Below are positions 34,113 through 43,636 of a stretch of 64,000 bases of DNA, piece by piece; within the stretch, counting starts at the first letter, position 1; the number at the start of each line of letters is the position of its first letter. Both the position numbers and the translations under genes were made by a program. The stretch is from Sulfurimonas sp. GTDB lineage: Bacteria > Campylobacterota > Campylobacteria > Campylobacterales > Sulfurimonadaceae. Under the pieces are notes generated by a model. It saw only the letters and a program-made list of their open reading frames with translations. It was not told the origin of the DNA and made no database searches. The stretch spans positions 140,547-204,546 of the forward strand of contig NZ_JAQTLY010000003.1 in NCBI RefSeq assembly GCF_028714655.1. Direction: 5' to 3'.

Positions 34113-34491
34113 GAAGATATTTCACTATATAAAAACCGCCGCCTGCCATAAAGATAGAACCAAACGCATTAAGAACGATATTCGCAAGAGCCATGGCGAT
34201 TTGTCCGCTGTTTAGAAGTAAGAAACTCTCAATCGCAAATGTTGAGTAGGTTGTAAGTCCGCCTAAAATACCTGTGGTTAAAAAAGATTTTACATGCATC
34301 GGAAAAATAGCCGTATACATAAAGTAGGCTATAAGTATGCCCATTATAAAACTGCCGATTAGATTTACTCCAAGAGTTCCAAAAGGGAGTTCATGCGGCA
34401 TTCTGTGAGATATGACACCGTTTAGATAAGCTCGAAGCACGGCACCTATGAAGCCGCCGCTACCTACGGCTAGGATTGTTTGCCAACTCAT
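34102..34491 (-). CDS. crcB: CrcB/Fluc fluoride channel
   Basis: Small dual-topology fluoride exporter, 129 aa with four membrane helices. Motifs include GGFIGAVLRAYL, NLIGSFIMG and GGLTTYSTFAIES, typical of CrcB. It is a single copy, so probably a homodimer. The start is taken at 34491 (MSWQT); an ATG two codons upstream is possible. It overlaps plsC by about 32 bp and is the last gene of a long minus-strand transcription unit. No fluoride riboswitch is visible, which fits its position inside an operon. Confidence 0.9.
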   Translation of the reverse strand: MSWQTILAVGSGGFIGAVLRAYLNGVISHRMPHELPFGTLGVNLIGSFIMGILIAYFMYTAIFPMHVKSFLTTGILGGLTTYSTFAIESFLLLNSGQIAMALANIVLNAFGSIFMAGGGFYIVKYLLKA

Positions 34492-35158
34492 CGTCATACA
34501 CCTTTTGCATTTTTATTCGTAAGTCGCTAAGCCAATTTTCATCACTTTTATCCGCTATAAACGATTCCAAAAAGATTGCTTTTATGCGTCCCGGTTTGTA
34601 GTAAAATTTTTTTGTATTATAATATTTTCCGCTTTGCATTATCACTACAGGCTGAACACGAAGTTTGTTTGCATCTGCTACTATCTTTGCACCTGATTTA
34701 AAAGGGAGCATTACATCTTTTGTAGAACGGGTACCCTCGGGAAACATAGCTATTGCGCGGTTAGTTTTAAGAACATGCTTTGCATCTTTTAGAAGTTTTA
34801 TAAGCGATGTTTTACTCTCTCTCGCAACTGCTATATCTTGAGGCAGTTTAAGCGCTAAACCAAAAAAAGGTATCTCAAAAAGCTCTTTTTTGGCTACCCA
34901 AGCAATATCTCTATTTGTTATTGCCTCTAGCACTACTATATCTAAATCGCTTTGGTGATTTAGTAAAAACATTTGAGCGGTTGGATCTTCTTTGCCCTCT
35001 GCTTTTACTCTAAAAAATATAGCAGTTCTGATAAGCCATGCAGAAAATTTTCTGCTATAGGGTCTAGGAAGCAAATAAAAAGTTACTATCATAATAGCAA
35101 GGGATATTGCAATTACGATTGTTGCGAATAACCAACTAATGCGAGCAAATATCTTCAT
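34460..35158 (-). CDS. plsC: 1-acyl-sn-glycerol-3-phosphate acyltransferase
   Basis: Membrane-associated acyltransferase of 232 aa making phosphatidic acid from lysophosphatidate. An N-terminal membrane helix (about 8-30) is followed by the HX4D motif NHQSDLD, an FFGLALKLPQDI stretch, and the substrate-binding FPEGTRS motif. It overlaps the SH3-domain protein upstream by 23 bp and crcB downstream, so all are in one operon. Confidence 0.92.
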   Translation of the reverse strand: MKIFARISWLFATIVIAISLAIMIVTFYLLPRPYSRKFSAWLIRTAIFFRVKAEGKEDPTAQMFLLNHQSDLDIVVLEAITNRDIAWVAKKELFEIPFFGLALKLPQDIAVARESKTSLIKLLKDAKHVLKTNRAIAMFPEGTRSTKDVMLPFKSGAKIVADANKLRVQPVVIMQSGKYYNTKKFYYKPGRIKAIFLESFIADKSDENWLSDLRIKMQKVYDDELANNPSRR

Positions 35159-36269
35159 TTTTTACCCAGCCTATCTTTTTATTTTCCAGTTGCACTTTAA
35201 TCCAGCCTTTTACTTCTTCCTCTTTTTGCAGATTGTATTTGCTTTTGGCTGTTTCAAATATGGTTCCGTTTGCAACAGGAAGCAGATATATTTTTGTTCC
35301 CTCTTTTATGCATACCTCTTTAGACGGAACACCGACATAGAGAACATATGAAAGTGGAATAATAACAAAGACCAGGTAGATATAATTTTTTTTCCATAAA
35401 AGCATAACAAGAGCAAGAAAAGCTACTATCGCGGCTATGCTCATCTTTAGTATTTCATTAGATTGATCTTTTGGTTTTAGATCACTCTGTGTTGTAACAC
35501 TGTCGTCGTTTACGACTATCGGTAAGTCGATAGTTATAAATTTGTTTTTAGTTATGTTAAAGTATGAAAAGGACAAATTTTCTACTTTTTTATCTATGAT
35601 TGCATAATATATGATTTTAGAGTCAAGGTGCGACTCCGTGATAGATTCCGTTCCCTGTTTGTAAACATTGTGCAGTTTAAGAGCAGAGATGTCACAGTTT
35701 GTTGCAGTGGCTACAAATACTACTATGTTTCTGGTTGCGTCATAGCTTGTAGTTTTATGTTCTACAATTTCAAAAGAGCTTGCTACTATGTTAGAAAAAT
35801 CTTTACCGGGATTGAGTGAGATGACATTTAGTTTTTCACCGGCTAGAGTCGTAGTTGCATAGTGCGCATTGTTTTTGTCTATCAATGTAGCCGTGAAATC
35901 AGGAAGAGCAGCACTCTCGGATGTTGCTATAAAATAAAAGGTTTCGTAATAGTATTTGGATTCTACGCTCCTAGTCGGAGAATTTGTTAAAAGCTTCAAA
36001 CCTTTGGAATTTGATAGTTCATATTTTATATCTATAAAATTTTTAACGGTAGAGATAGTTTTAATAGTTACTTCAAATACCTCACCTTTTAAAATTCTTG
36101 AGGGAATTTTTTCATAACTTAAGTAGATAACTTTTACTGCTTCTTGAGGTTCTGCTTCGCTAGCATTAGCAATGCTTTGCGTACCGGCAGAGTTGTCTGT
36201 CTCCGGCACATCGGCCGGACTTGCGAACAGAGTTGCACAAAGAAGCCATGTTAAAAGAAAGGTTTTCAC
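35136..36269 (-). CDS. Exported SH3-domain protein with BatD-like region
   Basis: 377 aa. Signal peptide at about 1-16; a beta-rich periplasmic part (about 40-250); two hydrophobic helices (about 272-310) that would anchor it; then a C-terminal bacterial SH3 domain (about 310-377, GTIFETAKSKYNLQKEEE, GWIKVQLENKKIGWVK). The beta-rich first part is reminiscent of BatD/oxygen-tolerance proteins but I am not sure. Its start overlaps the purQ stop (ATGA), so a cell-envelope protein sits directly behind the purine genes. Confidence 0.65.
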   Translation of the reverse strand: MKTFLLTWLLCATLFASPADVPETDNSAGTQSIANASEAEPQEAVKVIYLSYEKIPSRILKGEVFEVTIKTISTVKNFIDIKYELSNSKGLKLLTNSPTRSVESKYYYETFYFIATSESAALPDFTATLIDKNNAHYATTTLAGEKLNVISLNPGKDFSNIVASSFEIVEHKTTSYDATRNIVVFVATATNCDISALKLHNVYKQGTESITESHLDSKIIYYAIIDKKVENLSFSYFNITKNKFITIDLPIVVNDDSVTTQSDLKPKDQSNEILKMSIAAIVAFLALVMLLWKKNYIYLVFVIIPLSYVLYVGVPSKEVCIKEGTKIYLLPVANGTIFETAKSKYNLQKEEEVKGWIKVQLENKKIGWVKNEDICSH

Positions 36270-36940
36270 GCTTGTAAAAACCCTTGTAGCATTTTAATGC
36301 CGTCACTGCTTCCAAGAAGCTTTTCCATAGCTCTCTCTGGGTGAGGCATAAGTCCGAAAACATTTTTCTCTTTATTGCAAACGCCTGCGATTGAGTCTAC
36401 GCTGCCGTTAGGATTTTTATCACTTCCCTCTTCATCACAATATTTTAAAAGAATTTGATTGTTCTCGTACAACTCTTTTAACCCGTCTTCATCTATATAA
36501 TAATTTCCGTCGTGGTGTGCAATAGGAATATTTACTATATCACCGTTGTGAAGTTTTTCTAAAAATATATTGTCGTTGTTTATAACTTTTAGATGGTGAT
36601 GTTTTGAGAGAAAGTGCAGACTCTCGTTTCTCTTAAGCGCACCCGGAAGCAGACCGGCTTCTGTTAAAACCTGAAAACCGTTACATATACCTAAAACCTT
36701 TCCGCCGCTCTTTGCATATTTAGTTACGGCTTGCATGACAGGGCTAAATTTTGCGATAGCACCGCTTCTTAGGTAATCACCGTAGCTAAAACCGCCTGCA
36801 ACGACTAGTAAATCCGTACCCTCAGGTACAGCTTCAGATTTATGCCATAAAATTTCAGTTTGGGCTCCTAAAGACTTAAATGCATGCTGCGTGTCATATT
36901 CGCAGTTTGTACCCGGAAACTGTAAAATCGTTACTTTCAT
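36266..36940 (-). CDS. purQ: Phosphoribosylformylglycinamidine synthase subunit PurQ
   Basis: Glutaminase subunit of FGAM synthase in purine synthesis, 224 aa. The start is set at 36940 (MKVTILQFPGTNCEYD) because the ATG overlaps the purS stop; the longer in-frame start would run through purS. The catalytic Cys is in GICNGFQVL, and the HPERAME end carries the His/Glu of the glutaminase triad. Acts with PurS and a separate PurL not present here. Confidence 0.95.
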   Translation of the reverse strand: MKVTILQFPGTNCEYDTQHAFKSLGAQTEILWHKSEAVPEGTDLLVVAGGFSYGDYLRSGAIAKFSPVMQAVTKYAKSGGKVLGICNGFQVLTEAGLLPGALKRNESLHFLSKHHHLKVINNDNIFLEKLHNGDIVNIPIAHHDGNYYIDEDGLKELYENNQILLKYCDEEGSDKNPNGSVDSIAGVCNKEKNVFGLMPHPERAMEKLLGSSDGIKMLQGFLQA

Positions 36941-37179
36941 TTTATTAGCTCGATAGCATAATCTTCGATTACGGTGTTGGCAAGAAGGTCCTCGCACATT
37001 TTCGTAACATCTGCTATGGCTTTTTTCTCATCGTTCTCATCAAGATTGAATATTATCTGCTTTCCGACACGAACATTGCTAACATTATTAAAGTGTAAAG
37101 ACTCAAGCGCATGATGCACTGCTTTGCCCTGAGAATCTAAAACACCCGCTTTTAAAGATACATTTACAACTACTTTCAT
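36937..37179 (-). CDS. purS: Phosphoribosylformylglycinamidine synthase subunit PurS
   Basis: 80-aa small subunit of the three-part FGAM synthase. The sequence fits the family: a VNVSLKAGVLDSQGKAV start, HFNNVSNVRVGK, and a helix with DLLANTVIEDYAIEL. It overlaps purQ by 4 bp and follows purC by 36 bp. Confidence 0.94.
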   Translation of the reverse strand: MKVVVNVSLKAGVLDSQGKAVHHALESLHFNNVSNVRVGKQIIFNLDENDEKKAIADVTKMCEDLLANTVIEDYAIELIK

Positions 37180-37215
37180 CTATTACTATTCCTTAATTTT
37201 ATTTTAGCACTAGTG

Positions 37216-37929
37216 CTATTTAGCCAGTATACGGTTTAGAACTTGTTCGTAAGCTACTTTTAGACCGCCCAAACCTTGACGAAATCTGTCTTTATCCATC
37301 TTTTCGCCGCTTTGCATATCCCAAAAACGGCAATTATCAGGACTGATTTCATCAATTAAAATAATATTGCCGCTGCTGTCTTTTCCAAATTCAAGTTTAA
37401 AATCAACCAATTTTAATCCTTTATCAGCAAAATAAGGTTTAAGTATATCATTGATTTGTCTTGCCATTCTTCTAAGCTTGTCAAGTTCATCTTGATAATC
37501 AACTAGACCTAAAATGAGCGCATGCTGATCGTTAAGTTTCGGGTCTCCAAGCGCGTCATTTTTATAGTCAAACTCAACCAAAGTAAATGGAAGAACCGTT
37601 CCGTCTTTGATTCCAAGATTGCGAGTAAGACTTCCTGTTGCTATGTTGCGAACGATTACTTCGATCAATATAACTTTAGTTTTTTTATGCAACATATGAT
37701 TGTCATCTAACATTTTTACAAAATGAGTCTGTATACCGTTAGCTTCTAAAAGTTTAAAAAGTTCAGTTGAAATCTTGTTATTAAGTGCGCCTTTGCCGGC
37801 TTCACTTGATTTTTTTTCTCCGTTAAATGCAGTTAAATCATCTTTAAACTCTGATATAACTAGATTTTCATCATCTGTTGAAAATAGCTTTTTTGCTTTT
37901 CCTTCATAGAGCAGTTCTCTTTTTTCCAT
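37216..37929 (-). CDS. purC: SAICAR synthetase PurC
   Basis: Phosphoribosylaminoimidazole-succinocarboxamide synthase, 237 aa, a purine synthesis step. Shows the [13 protein letters not shown] start, [30 protein letters not shown], the [12 protein letters not shown] strand and [13 protein letters not shown]. It lies 2 bp after ctpA and upstream of purS-purQ in one unit. Confidence 0.96.
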   Translation of the reverse strand: MEKRELLYEGKAKKLFSTDDENLVISEFKDDLTAFNGEKKSSEAGKGALNNKISTELFKLLEANGIQTHFVKMLDDNHMLHKKTKVILIEVIVRNIATGSLTRNLGIKDGTVLPFTLVEFDYKNDALGDPKLNDQHALILGLVDYQDELDKLRRMARQINDILKPYFADKGLKLVDFKLEFGKDSSGNIILIDEISPDNCRFWDMQSGEKMDKDRFRQGLGGLKVAYEQVLNRILAK

Positions 37930-37931
37930 TT

Positions 37932-39248
37932 TTATAGTCCTTTTGTAATAATTAAAGCTTTTATAATATCAACACCGGCTTTGAGTTGACTATCTTTATT
38001 CATCGTCTCATCGGTTATGATAAGTTTTGAATCCTCTAAAGGTTCATCTTTTCCTTTTTTTCCGTCAACTTTCTCTAGCTCTTCTTTTAAGTGTTTCTTT
38101 AAATCTGCCTCTTTTAATGCGAAATCATTTTTAGTAGTATTTATTTCACCCGGAAAAACTACGATATCGGGTTTTACACCCACAGCTTGAATAGTTCGCC
38201 CGCTTGGAAGGTAATATCTTGCGATAGTGAGCTTAATCGCTTCATCTTCTGTTACGGGAAGCACAACCTGAACGCTTCCTTTTCCAAATGTATTTTGCCC
38301 GACTACGATAGCGCGTTTATGGTCTTGCAACGACCCGCTTACAATCTCGCTGGCACTGGCACTTCCGCCGTTTACAAGCACGACTAAAGGTACTCCGGTT
38401 AAAGTGTTTTCCGGTTTTGCCGTATAAATTTCGTCATCTGCTTTATTTCTGCCTTTTTGAGAAACGATATTGCCTTTTTCGACAAATATGTTTACAAGCC
38501 CGACAGCTTGATCAAGAAGTCCGCCCGGATTGTTTCTTAAATCAAGAATGATTCCTTTGGTTGTCGACTTTCTCTTTTTAATAGCTTTAGTAACCTCTCC
38601 GATAACTTTTTTATCAAAACTTGTTACGCGAATATATTGAATATCATTGCCGATAGATTTCGTATATACCGATTCTATAGTGATATTTCCTCTTACTATA
38701 TTAATTTTAAGAGGTTTTGCTTCTCCTTCTCTTACTATCGTCAATTCAATCGGAGCGCCGATTTTACCTCTCATAATTGCAACGGCATCGTCAATAGTCA
38801 TATTCAGAGTAGATTCATTATTGATTTTAAGAATTATATCTCCGGCTTTTACACCTGCTTTATCGGCCGGAGTTCCTTCGATAGGAGCAATAACGGTAAT
38901 AGCACCGTCTTTTATCCCTACGGTAATTCCAAGTCCGCCGAACTCACCGTTTGTTTGAACTTTTAAATTTTTATAATCTTTTTGCGTTAGATAGTTAGAG
39001 TGAGCATCAAGATTGCTCATCATGCCGTTAAGCGCTTTGTCCATCAGCTCTTCTATCGTCACATTATCAACATTGTATTGCTCGACAATACTGATAACTT
39101 TTGTAAACTTTGCCAAGGCCTCAAGTCTTGAAGCCTCTTTGCTCCCTTTTTTCTCCCCGGTAGCGGCAAACAGATTTGTAGAAAACAACAAGGCAAGGGC
39201 AACCGTTATAGATGCAAAACCAAGTGTAATTAACTTTTTGTTATTCAT
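37932..39248 (-). CDS. ctpA: Carboxy-terminal processing protease (S41 family)
   Basis: Periplasmic serine protease of 438 aa that trims C-termini of exported proteins. Signal peptide at about 1-28; a PDZ domain (about 97-180, [12 protein letters not shown]); the peptidase core with LDLRNNPGG, the nucleophile Ser in [13 protein letters not shown] and the catalytic Lys in FGKGSVQ. It is the first gene of the unit leading to purC, purS and purQ; an AT-rich promoter region separates it from the divergent hemerythrin gene. Confidence 0.93.
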   Translation of the reverse strand: MNNKKLITLGFASITVALALLFSTNLFAATGEKKGSKEASRLEALAKFTKVISIVEQYNVDNVTIEELMDKALNGMMSNLDAHSNYLTQKDYKNLKVQTNGEFGGLGITVGIKDGAITVIAPIEGTPADKAGVKAGDIILKINNESTLNMTIDDAVAIMRGKIGAPIELTIVREGEAKPLKINIVRGNITIESVYTKSIGNDIQYIRVTSFDKKVIGEVTKAIKKRKSTTKGIILDLRNNPGGLLDQAVGLVNIFVEKGNIVSQKGRNKADDEIYTAKPENTLTGVPLVVLVNGGSASASEIVSGSLQDHKRAIVVGQNTFGKGSVQVVLPVTEDEAIKLTIARYYLPSGRTIQAVGVKPDIVVFPGEINTTKNDFALKEADLKKHLKEELEKVDGKKGKDEPLEDSKLIITDETMNKDSQLKAGVDIIKALIITKGL

Positions 39249-39388
39249 TATTTTTCCTATCGAAATTAAAAAATGCCATTATAGTAAAAAGCTCTTTAAA
39301 TACAAATTTAATAAATTATTGATTTATAGTAATTGTTCTTAAAACTATTTTTAATATAATACGAAAAAAAGATAAACAAGGCTTAACA

Positions 39389-39829
39389 ATGAGTACGATA
39401 AAAGAATTTTTAACTACGGATCACGGTCGTTGCGACGAATTATTTGCAAATATGGAAGATGCGGCGGCAAAATCAATAGAGAGTGCTAAAGAGGCATATG
39501 AAGAGTTTGCAAAATCTACAGAGAGACATTTTCAAATGGAAGAGAGAGTTATGTTTTTAGAGTTTGAGCAAAAAACCGGTATGACACAAGGTCCTACTGC
39601 TATGATGAGACATGAACATGCTCAGATGAGAAACTTAATAGCGGAGATGGGTAAAGCGATAGAGGCTAAAGATAAAGATAAATTTTTCGGCAATAGCGAA
39701 ACATTGATGATTTTGATGCAGCAGCACAATATGAAAGAGGAGCAGATGCTCTACACTATGGCTCAGCAGCACTTAAGCGCAGAATCTGACCGCATAGTAG
39801 ATATGATGCAATCAATGATTGCGCAGTAA
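39389..39829 (+). CDS. Hemerythrin-domain protein
   Basis: 146-aa single HHE four-helix bundle. Iron ligands are plausible in TTDHGRCDE (H12), HFQMEERV, RHEHAQM and QQHNMKEEQM. Such proteins bind O2 or NO, or sense them. It is 15 bp upstream of a polytopic haem/copper-type membrane protein and probably co-transcribed. The pair suggests handling of O2 or NO, which is inference. Confidence 0.88.
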   Translation: MSTIKEFLTTDHGRCDELFANMEDAAAKSIESAKEAYEEFAKSTERHFQMEERVMFLEFEQKTGMTQGPTAMMRHEHAQMRNLIAEMGKAIEAKDKDKFFGNSETLMILMQQHNMKEEQMLYTMAQQHLSAESDRIVDMMQSMIAQ

Positions 39830-39844
39830 ACAGAGGAAAAAGAT

Positions 39845-41143
39845 ATGGAATTTGAGGGATTATCGGTAGATCAGGCACCGCCCATATCGGCACCTATTAG
39901 ATTCTTTGTGACGGCACCTCTCTTTGCTGTTTTAGCAGGGATTTTGATATTTTTAAGTGATGCCCAAGTTTTAACCAGTAGATACTCGATTGAAACCATC
40001 GTAATTACGCACGCCATAACTATCGGCTTTTTAAGCTTTGTAATGTTTGGTGCGCTCTTTCAAATGCTTCCTGTTTTAGCCGGAGTAAAAATTTCAAAAG
40101 TCGGTATAATCTCTAAAATTTCATATACTCTTATGTTGCTCGGTACTTTTTCGATGATTTTTGGGTTGTGGTTAAATATATCAAAATTGATTTTTGTTTC
40201 GTCACTTCTGCTTGGCGGTGGTTTTTTAACGGTAATTATCTCAATGTTGATTGCATTTAGAGGCGTTATAAATGTGACGGCAAGCGTTAGAGCTATGATT
40301 ACAAGTTTGGTTTTTGCTTTCATCATAGTATTGATGGGAATGCACCTATTGGCATCTTATGGAATCGGCAAGTTTTCTAATTTACATGGGCTGTTTGCAA
40401 ATATTCATAGCGTTTGGGCAATTTTCGGTTTTGCCGGAGTTTTGATAATCGGTGTGGCTTTTCATGTGTTGCCGATGTTTTATGTAGCACCGAGATTTAA
40501 GAAATTTTGCAAACAAAAAGTCGTATGGCTTATAACTGGCGGACTTCTGTTATGGCTAGTTTTAAATGTATTTGCAGAGTCGTATAGCACAATCGCAAAA
40601 ATATGGGTAGCAATGTTTTTTTGGGCATTTTCTACAACCGTTTATTTAAAATTAAATGCCCGCCGCCGCAAGGTTAGCGATGTAACCGTTTGGTATTGGA
40701 GAAGTGCGGCTATTTTTATGACTTTGGGTACATTTTCTTGGGCGTTTAATGATTTTTTTGACGGGAAATACATAGTCATAGTATCAATTTTAATAGGCGG
40801 CGGATTTATTTTTTCTATAATGTCGGGAATGTTGTATAAAATAGTTCCCTTTTTGGTATGGTTTCATCTAAATGCCAAAGGTTATATGACTATCCCGACG
40901 ATGAATGATATGATAAATAAAAAATTGGCAACTGCACAGTTTGTTCTTTTTATAATCTCTTTAGTCGGTTTTATCGTCTCTTTTTTCATTCCAAGCATTT
41001 TGCCTGTATTTGCTATCTCGTTTATAATGAGTATGGCAATATTAGAGTACAATATCGTTATCCCAATTTTGATTTATGCAAAAATCATCAAAACAAAACC
41101 GGAGTTTGATATGAGTATGTTTACGATGAAAGTAGAAAAATAG
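39845..41143 (+). CDS. Polytopic NnrS-like / haem-copper-type membrane protein
   Basis: 432 aa with about 12 hydrophobic helices. Several histidines lie within or at the edge of helices: ITHAITIGF (helix 2), MHLLASYG, LHGLFANIHSVWA, GVAFHVLPMFY, and VWFHLNAKG. This spacing resembles haem-ligating histidines of NnrS and of haem-copper oxidase subunit I, but the sequence is not a normal oxidase. It follows a hemerythrin gene by 15 bp. A role in NO or O2 response is likely; the exact family needs a profile search (NnrS, or cbb3-like CcoN). Confidence 0.65.
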   Translation: MEFEGLSVDQAPPISAPIRFFVTAPLFAVLAGILIFLSDAQVLTSRYSIETIVITHAITIGFLSFVMFGALFQMLPVLAGVKISKVGIISKISYTLMLLGTFSMIFGLWLNISKLIFVSSLLLGGGFLTVIISMLIAFRGVINVTASVRAMITSLVFAFIIVLMGMHLLASYGIGKFSNLHGLFANIHSVWAIFGFAGVLIIGVAFHVLPMFYVAPRFKKFCKQKVVWLITGGLLLWLVLNVFAESYSTIAKIWVAMFFWAFSTTVYLKLNARRRKVSDVTVWYWRSAAIFMTLGTFSWAFNDFFDGKYIVIVSILIGGGFIFSIMSGMLYKIVPFLVWFHLNAKGYMTIPTMNDMINKKLATAQFVLFIISLVGFIVSFFIPSILPVFAISFIMSMAILEYNIVIPILIYAKIIKTKPEFDMSMFTMKVEK

Positions 41144-41145
41144 AA

Positions 41146-41661
41146 GTGAAAAATATTATATTAATAGGATTTATGGGTGTAGGCAAGGGCAGTGTTGCCC
41201 GTGAAGTAATCAAGCTCTCCGATTATATATCCGTAGACACGGATGACCTTATAGAGAGTATGGAGAACAAAAGCGTCAAAAAAATATTCGCAGACAGCGG
41301 AGAAGAGTATTTTAGGTCTTTAGAGAAAAAAGTTTCACACTGGCTTGAAAAAAGCGTTAAAAACACTCTTATATCAACAGGCGGCGGATTTTATAAGCAG
41401 AAAAATTTAAAAGACATAGGGGCAGTTGTTTTTTTAGACTCCCCGTTTGATAAGATACTGGAACGAATAAATTCTCATCCAAATGCTGTAAAAAAACTTA
41501 AAAAAAGACCCCTTTTAGAGGACTTAAAAAAGGCGAGAGAGCTTTATAACGAGCGTTTGCCACAGTATAAAGCTTTAGCGGATGTTGTTATAGATGTAAC
41601 CGATAAAAGTGCGTTGGAATGCGCTAAAGAACTTCTTTCAAAGGTAAAAAAACATGGGTAA
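41146..41661 (+). CDS. aroK: Shikimate kinase
   Basis: 171-aa NMP-kinase-type enzyme of aromatic amino-acid synthesis. The P-loop GFMGVGKGS is unusual only in the final GS. DTDDLIE binds shikimate, the RSLEKKV stretch follows, ISTGGGF is the conserved loop, and RPLLEDLKKARELYNERLPQY is the lid (quoted in part: RPLLED and YNERLPQY). GTG start, 2 bp after the membrane protein. Overlaps the thioredoxin-like gene by 8 bp. Confidence 0.94.
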   Translation: MKNIILIGFMGVGKGSVAREVIKLSDYISVDTDDLIESMENKSVKKIFADSGEEYFRSLEKKVSHWLEKSVKNTLISTGGGFYKQKNLKDIGAVVFLDSPFDKILERINSHPNAVKKLKKRPLLEDLKKARELYNERLPQYKALADVVIDVTDKSALECAKELLSKVKKHG

Positions 41662-42073
41662 AATTTTTATATATTTAATGCTTGCTGTTGCTACTCTTAC
41701 GGCTTCGGAAATAAAGTGGGCAAAAGATTTTAACAGCGGAGTTGCAGAAGCAAAAAAAGTCAATAAGCCGATACTTTTCGTATCTTCAAGACATTCATGC
41801 AAGTATTGTGTCATGTTGGATGAAACCACATTTAAAGATAAAAGAGTTATTGAAGAACTTAATAAAAATTTTGTATCAATAATCTCTTATAGCGACAAAA
41901 ACGATTATATGCCCAAAGAGCTGTGGCAACCCGGTACCCCTGCAATATGGTTTTTAGAGCCGAGTGCAGAACCGATGTATCAGCCGTTAATGGGTGCGAT
42001 TGATGCCGAAAATTTTTTAAAAGCATTGGCTATTATAAATGAAGAATTTGGCAAGGGAAAAAATAAAAAATGA
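41654..42073 (+). CDS. Periplasmic thioredoxin-like protein (CXXC)
   Basis: 139 aa with a signal peptide (about 1-17) and a thioredoxin fold containing HSCKYCVMLDETTF, i.e. a CKYC redox motif. The cis-Pro is in PGTPAIWFLE. It fits the Thioredoxin_7/DUF255 type used in periplasmic reduction or cytochrome maturation. It overlaps aroK at its start and hisD at its end, so three unrelated functions share a tight operon. Confidence 0.83.
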   Translation: MGKIFIYLMLAVATLTASEIKWAKDFNSGVAEAKKVNKPILFVSSRHSCKYCVMLDETTFKDKRVIEELNKNFVSIISYSDKNDYMPKELWQPGTPAIWFLEPSAEPMYQPLMGAIDAENFLKALAIINEEFGKGKNKK

Positions 42074-43362
42074 TTTTTACAAATTCAAAAAGTAGTGATT
42101 TCAAAGCTGAGTTCGATGAGCTTCTCGGGCGAGGCAAAATGGATATAGCCTCTGTCAGTACAATAGTCGGAAATATTATCGGTGAAATAAAAAGTGAAAA
42201 AAACGAGGCGCTAAAACGACATATTGCCAAGTTTGACAAGTGGACTCCAAAGAGCGATGAAGATTTGAAAATTTCGACGGAGTCTATGAGTAGGGCATAT
42301 GCAAATCTTGATGAAAAGCTGAAAAGCTCTTTACATTTGGCATATGACAGAATTAAAATATACCATGAGAAGCAAAAACCGAGATCTTGGTTTGACGATG
42401 AACCAAACGGAACTATTTTGGGTCAGAGAGTTACTCCGGTCGATAGCGCGGGGCTTTATATACCGGGCGGAAAAGCAGCTTATCCCTCATCGCTTCTTAT
42501 GAATGTTATTCCGGCGCAGGTTGCAGGGGTTGAGAAGATAGTAGTTTGTACGCCGACACCCGACAATGAGCCGAATGAACTTTTGCTTGCGGCTTGTCAT
42601 TTATGCGGAGTAAGTGAAGTTTATAAAGTCGGAGGTGCCAGTGCTATTGCTGCTATGGCATACGGTACCCAGACTATTCCAAAAGTCGATGTTATCACGG
42701 GACCGGGAAATATTTTTGTTGCAACGGCAAAAAAGATGGTTTTTGGCGATGTAAATATTGATATGATTGCAGGACCGAGCGAGATAGGGATACTTGCGGA
42801 CGATAGCGCAAACCCGTCGCATTTGGCAATTGATATGCTCTCTCAAGCTGAGCATGACGAGATGGCAAGCTCGATTTTAATTACTCCGTCGCAGAAGTTA
42901 GCCGATAGTGTAAGAGTCGAACTTGAAAATTGGCTAAAAAAACTTCCCAGAGAAGAGATAGCAAGAAAGTCTATTGAGGAGAGAGGCGCGATAATCGTAA
43001 CTGCAGATATGGAAGAGGCAATTGAGTTAATGAATGAAATTGCACCTGAGCATTTAGAAGTAGCAACACTCTCTCCTTTTGAACTTCTGCCGCTTATAAA
43101 GCATGCAGGGGCGATATTTTTAGGACACAATACTCCTGAAGCAGTTGGTGATTATGTAGCAGGTCCAAACCATACTTTGCCAACCGGAGGAACTGCCAAA
43201 TTTTACTCTCCGCTGGGAGTTGAAAACTTTATGAAAAAGACATCAATTATCTCATTTAGCTCTAAAGCTATAAACGAGATAGGCGAAGAGTGCGCATTAA
43301 TTGCAAAAACGGAGGGGTTGACTGCACATGAACTCTCGGTCAGAATCAGACTTTATAAATAG
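42070..43362 (+). CDS. hisD: Histidinol dehydrogenase
   Basis: 430-aa zinc enzyme oxidising histidinol to histidine in two NAD-dependent steps. Shows TPVDSAGLYIPGG, GPGNIFVATAKK, DMIAGPSE, AEHDEMASS, APEHLE, GDYVAGPNHTLPTGGTAKF (quoted in part) and the end motif. The start overlaps the thioredoxin-like gene (ATGA). The other his genes are not in the window. Confidence 0.96.
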   Translation: MIFTNSKSSDFKAEFDELLGRGKMDIASVSTIVGNIIGEIKSEKNEALKRHIAKFDKWTPKSDEDLKISTESMSRAYANLDEKLKSSLHLAYDRIKIYHEKQKPRSWFDDEPNGTILGQRVTPVDSAGLYIPGGKAAYPSSLLMNVIPAQVAGVEKIVVCTPTPDNEPNELLLAACHLCGVSEVYKVGGASAIAAMAYGTQTIPKVDVITGPGNIFVATAKKMVFGDVNIDMIAGPSEIGILADDSANPSHLAIDMLSQAEHDEMASSILITPSQKLADSVRVELENWLKKLPREEIARKSIEERGAIIVTADMEEAIELMNEIAPEHLEVATLSPFELLPLIKHAGAIFLGHNTPEAVGDYVAGPNHTLPTGGTAKFYSPLGVENFMKKTSIISFSSKAINEIGEECALIAKTEGLTAHELSVRIRLYK

Positions 43363-43400
43363 ATATATGTTGTTAGATGTGCTTTAATATTATTAAAATT

Positions 43401-43424
43401 AAGCTATCAAAAAATTGATAGCTT
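43401..43424. terminator. Perfect 10-bp hairpin after hisD
   Basis: AAGCTATCAA-AAAA-TTGATAGCTT. It lies 38 bp after the hisD stop and 212 bp before the molybdoenzyme operon. It has A/T-rich flanks but no clean U-tract. Probable terminator or mRNA 3' end structure. Confidence 0.6.
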
Positions 43425-43636
43425 AAATAACTTCTTCAATTAATAATCCAAATATTCCCAAAAAATAAAAAATATTATAAAATTATCACATTTTTATAAC
43501 AAGTTTAAGCTTTATATAGGTAGTATTTAAGAAGTAAGAATTCATAAAACTTGCAAAATAAGGGTTTCTTTTTAAAAAGATTAACTAAAGTTATAAATCT
43601 TAAAATTTGTCTATACAAGGGCTATAAGGAGAATAT
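43425..43636. promoter_or_regulatory. Upstream region of the molybdoenzyme operon
   Basis: 212 bp, very AT-rich, without a gene. It holds a TATAAGGAGAA ribosome site just before the Fe-S subunit start. A promoter is expected here, but I cannot pick one element with confidence. Confidence 0.4.

Noticed and set aside
34492..34600. Fluoride riboswitch before crcB
   Set aside because: The gene is internal to an operon and overlaps plsC; no conserved riboswitch pattern seen.
36166..36363. Short minus-strand ORF across the purQ/SH3 junction
   Set aside because: Overlaps two well-supported genes in another frame and has no coding character.
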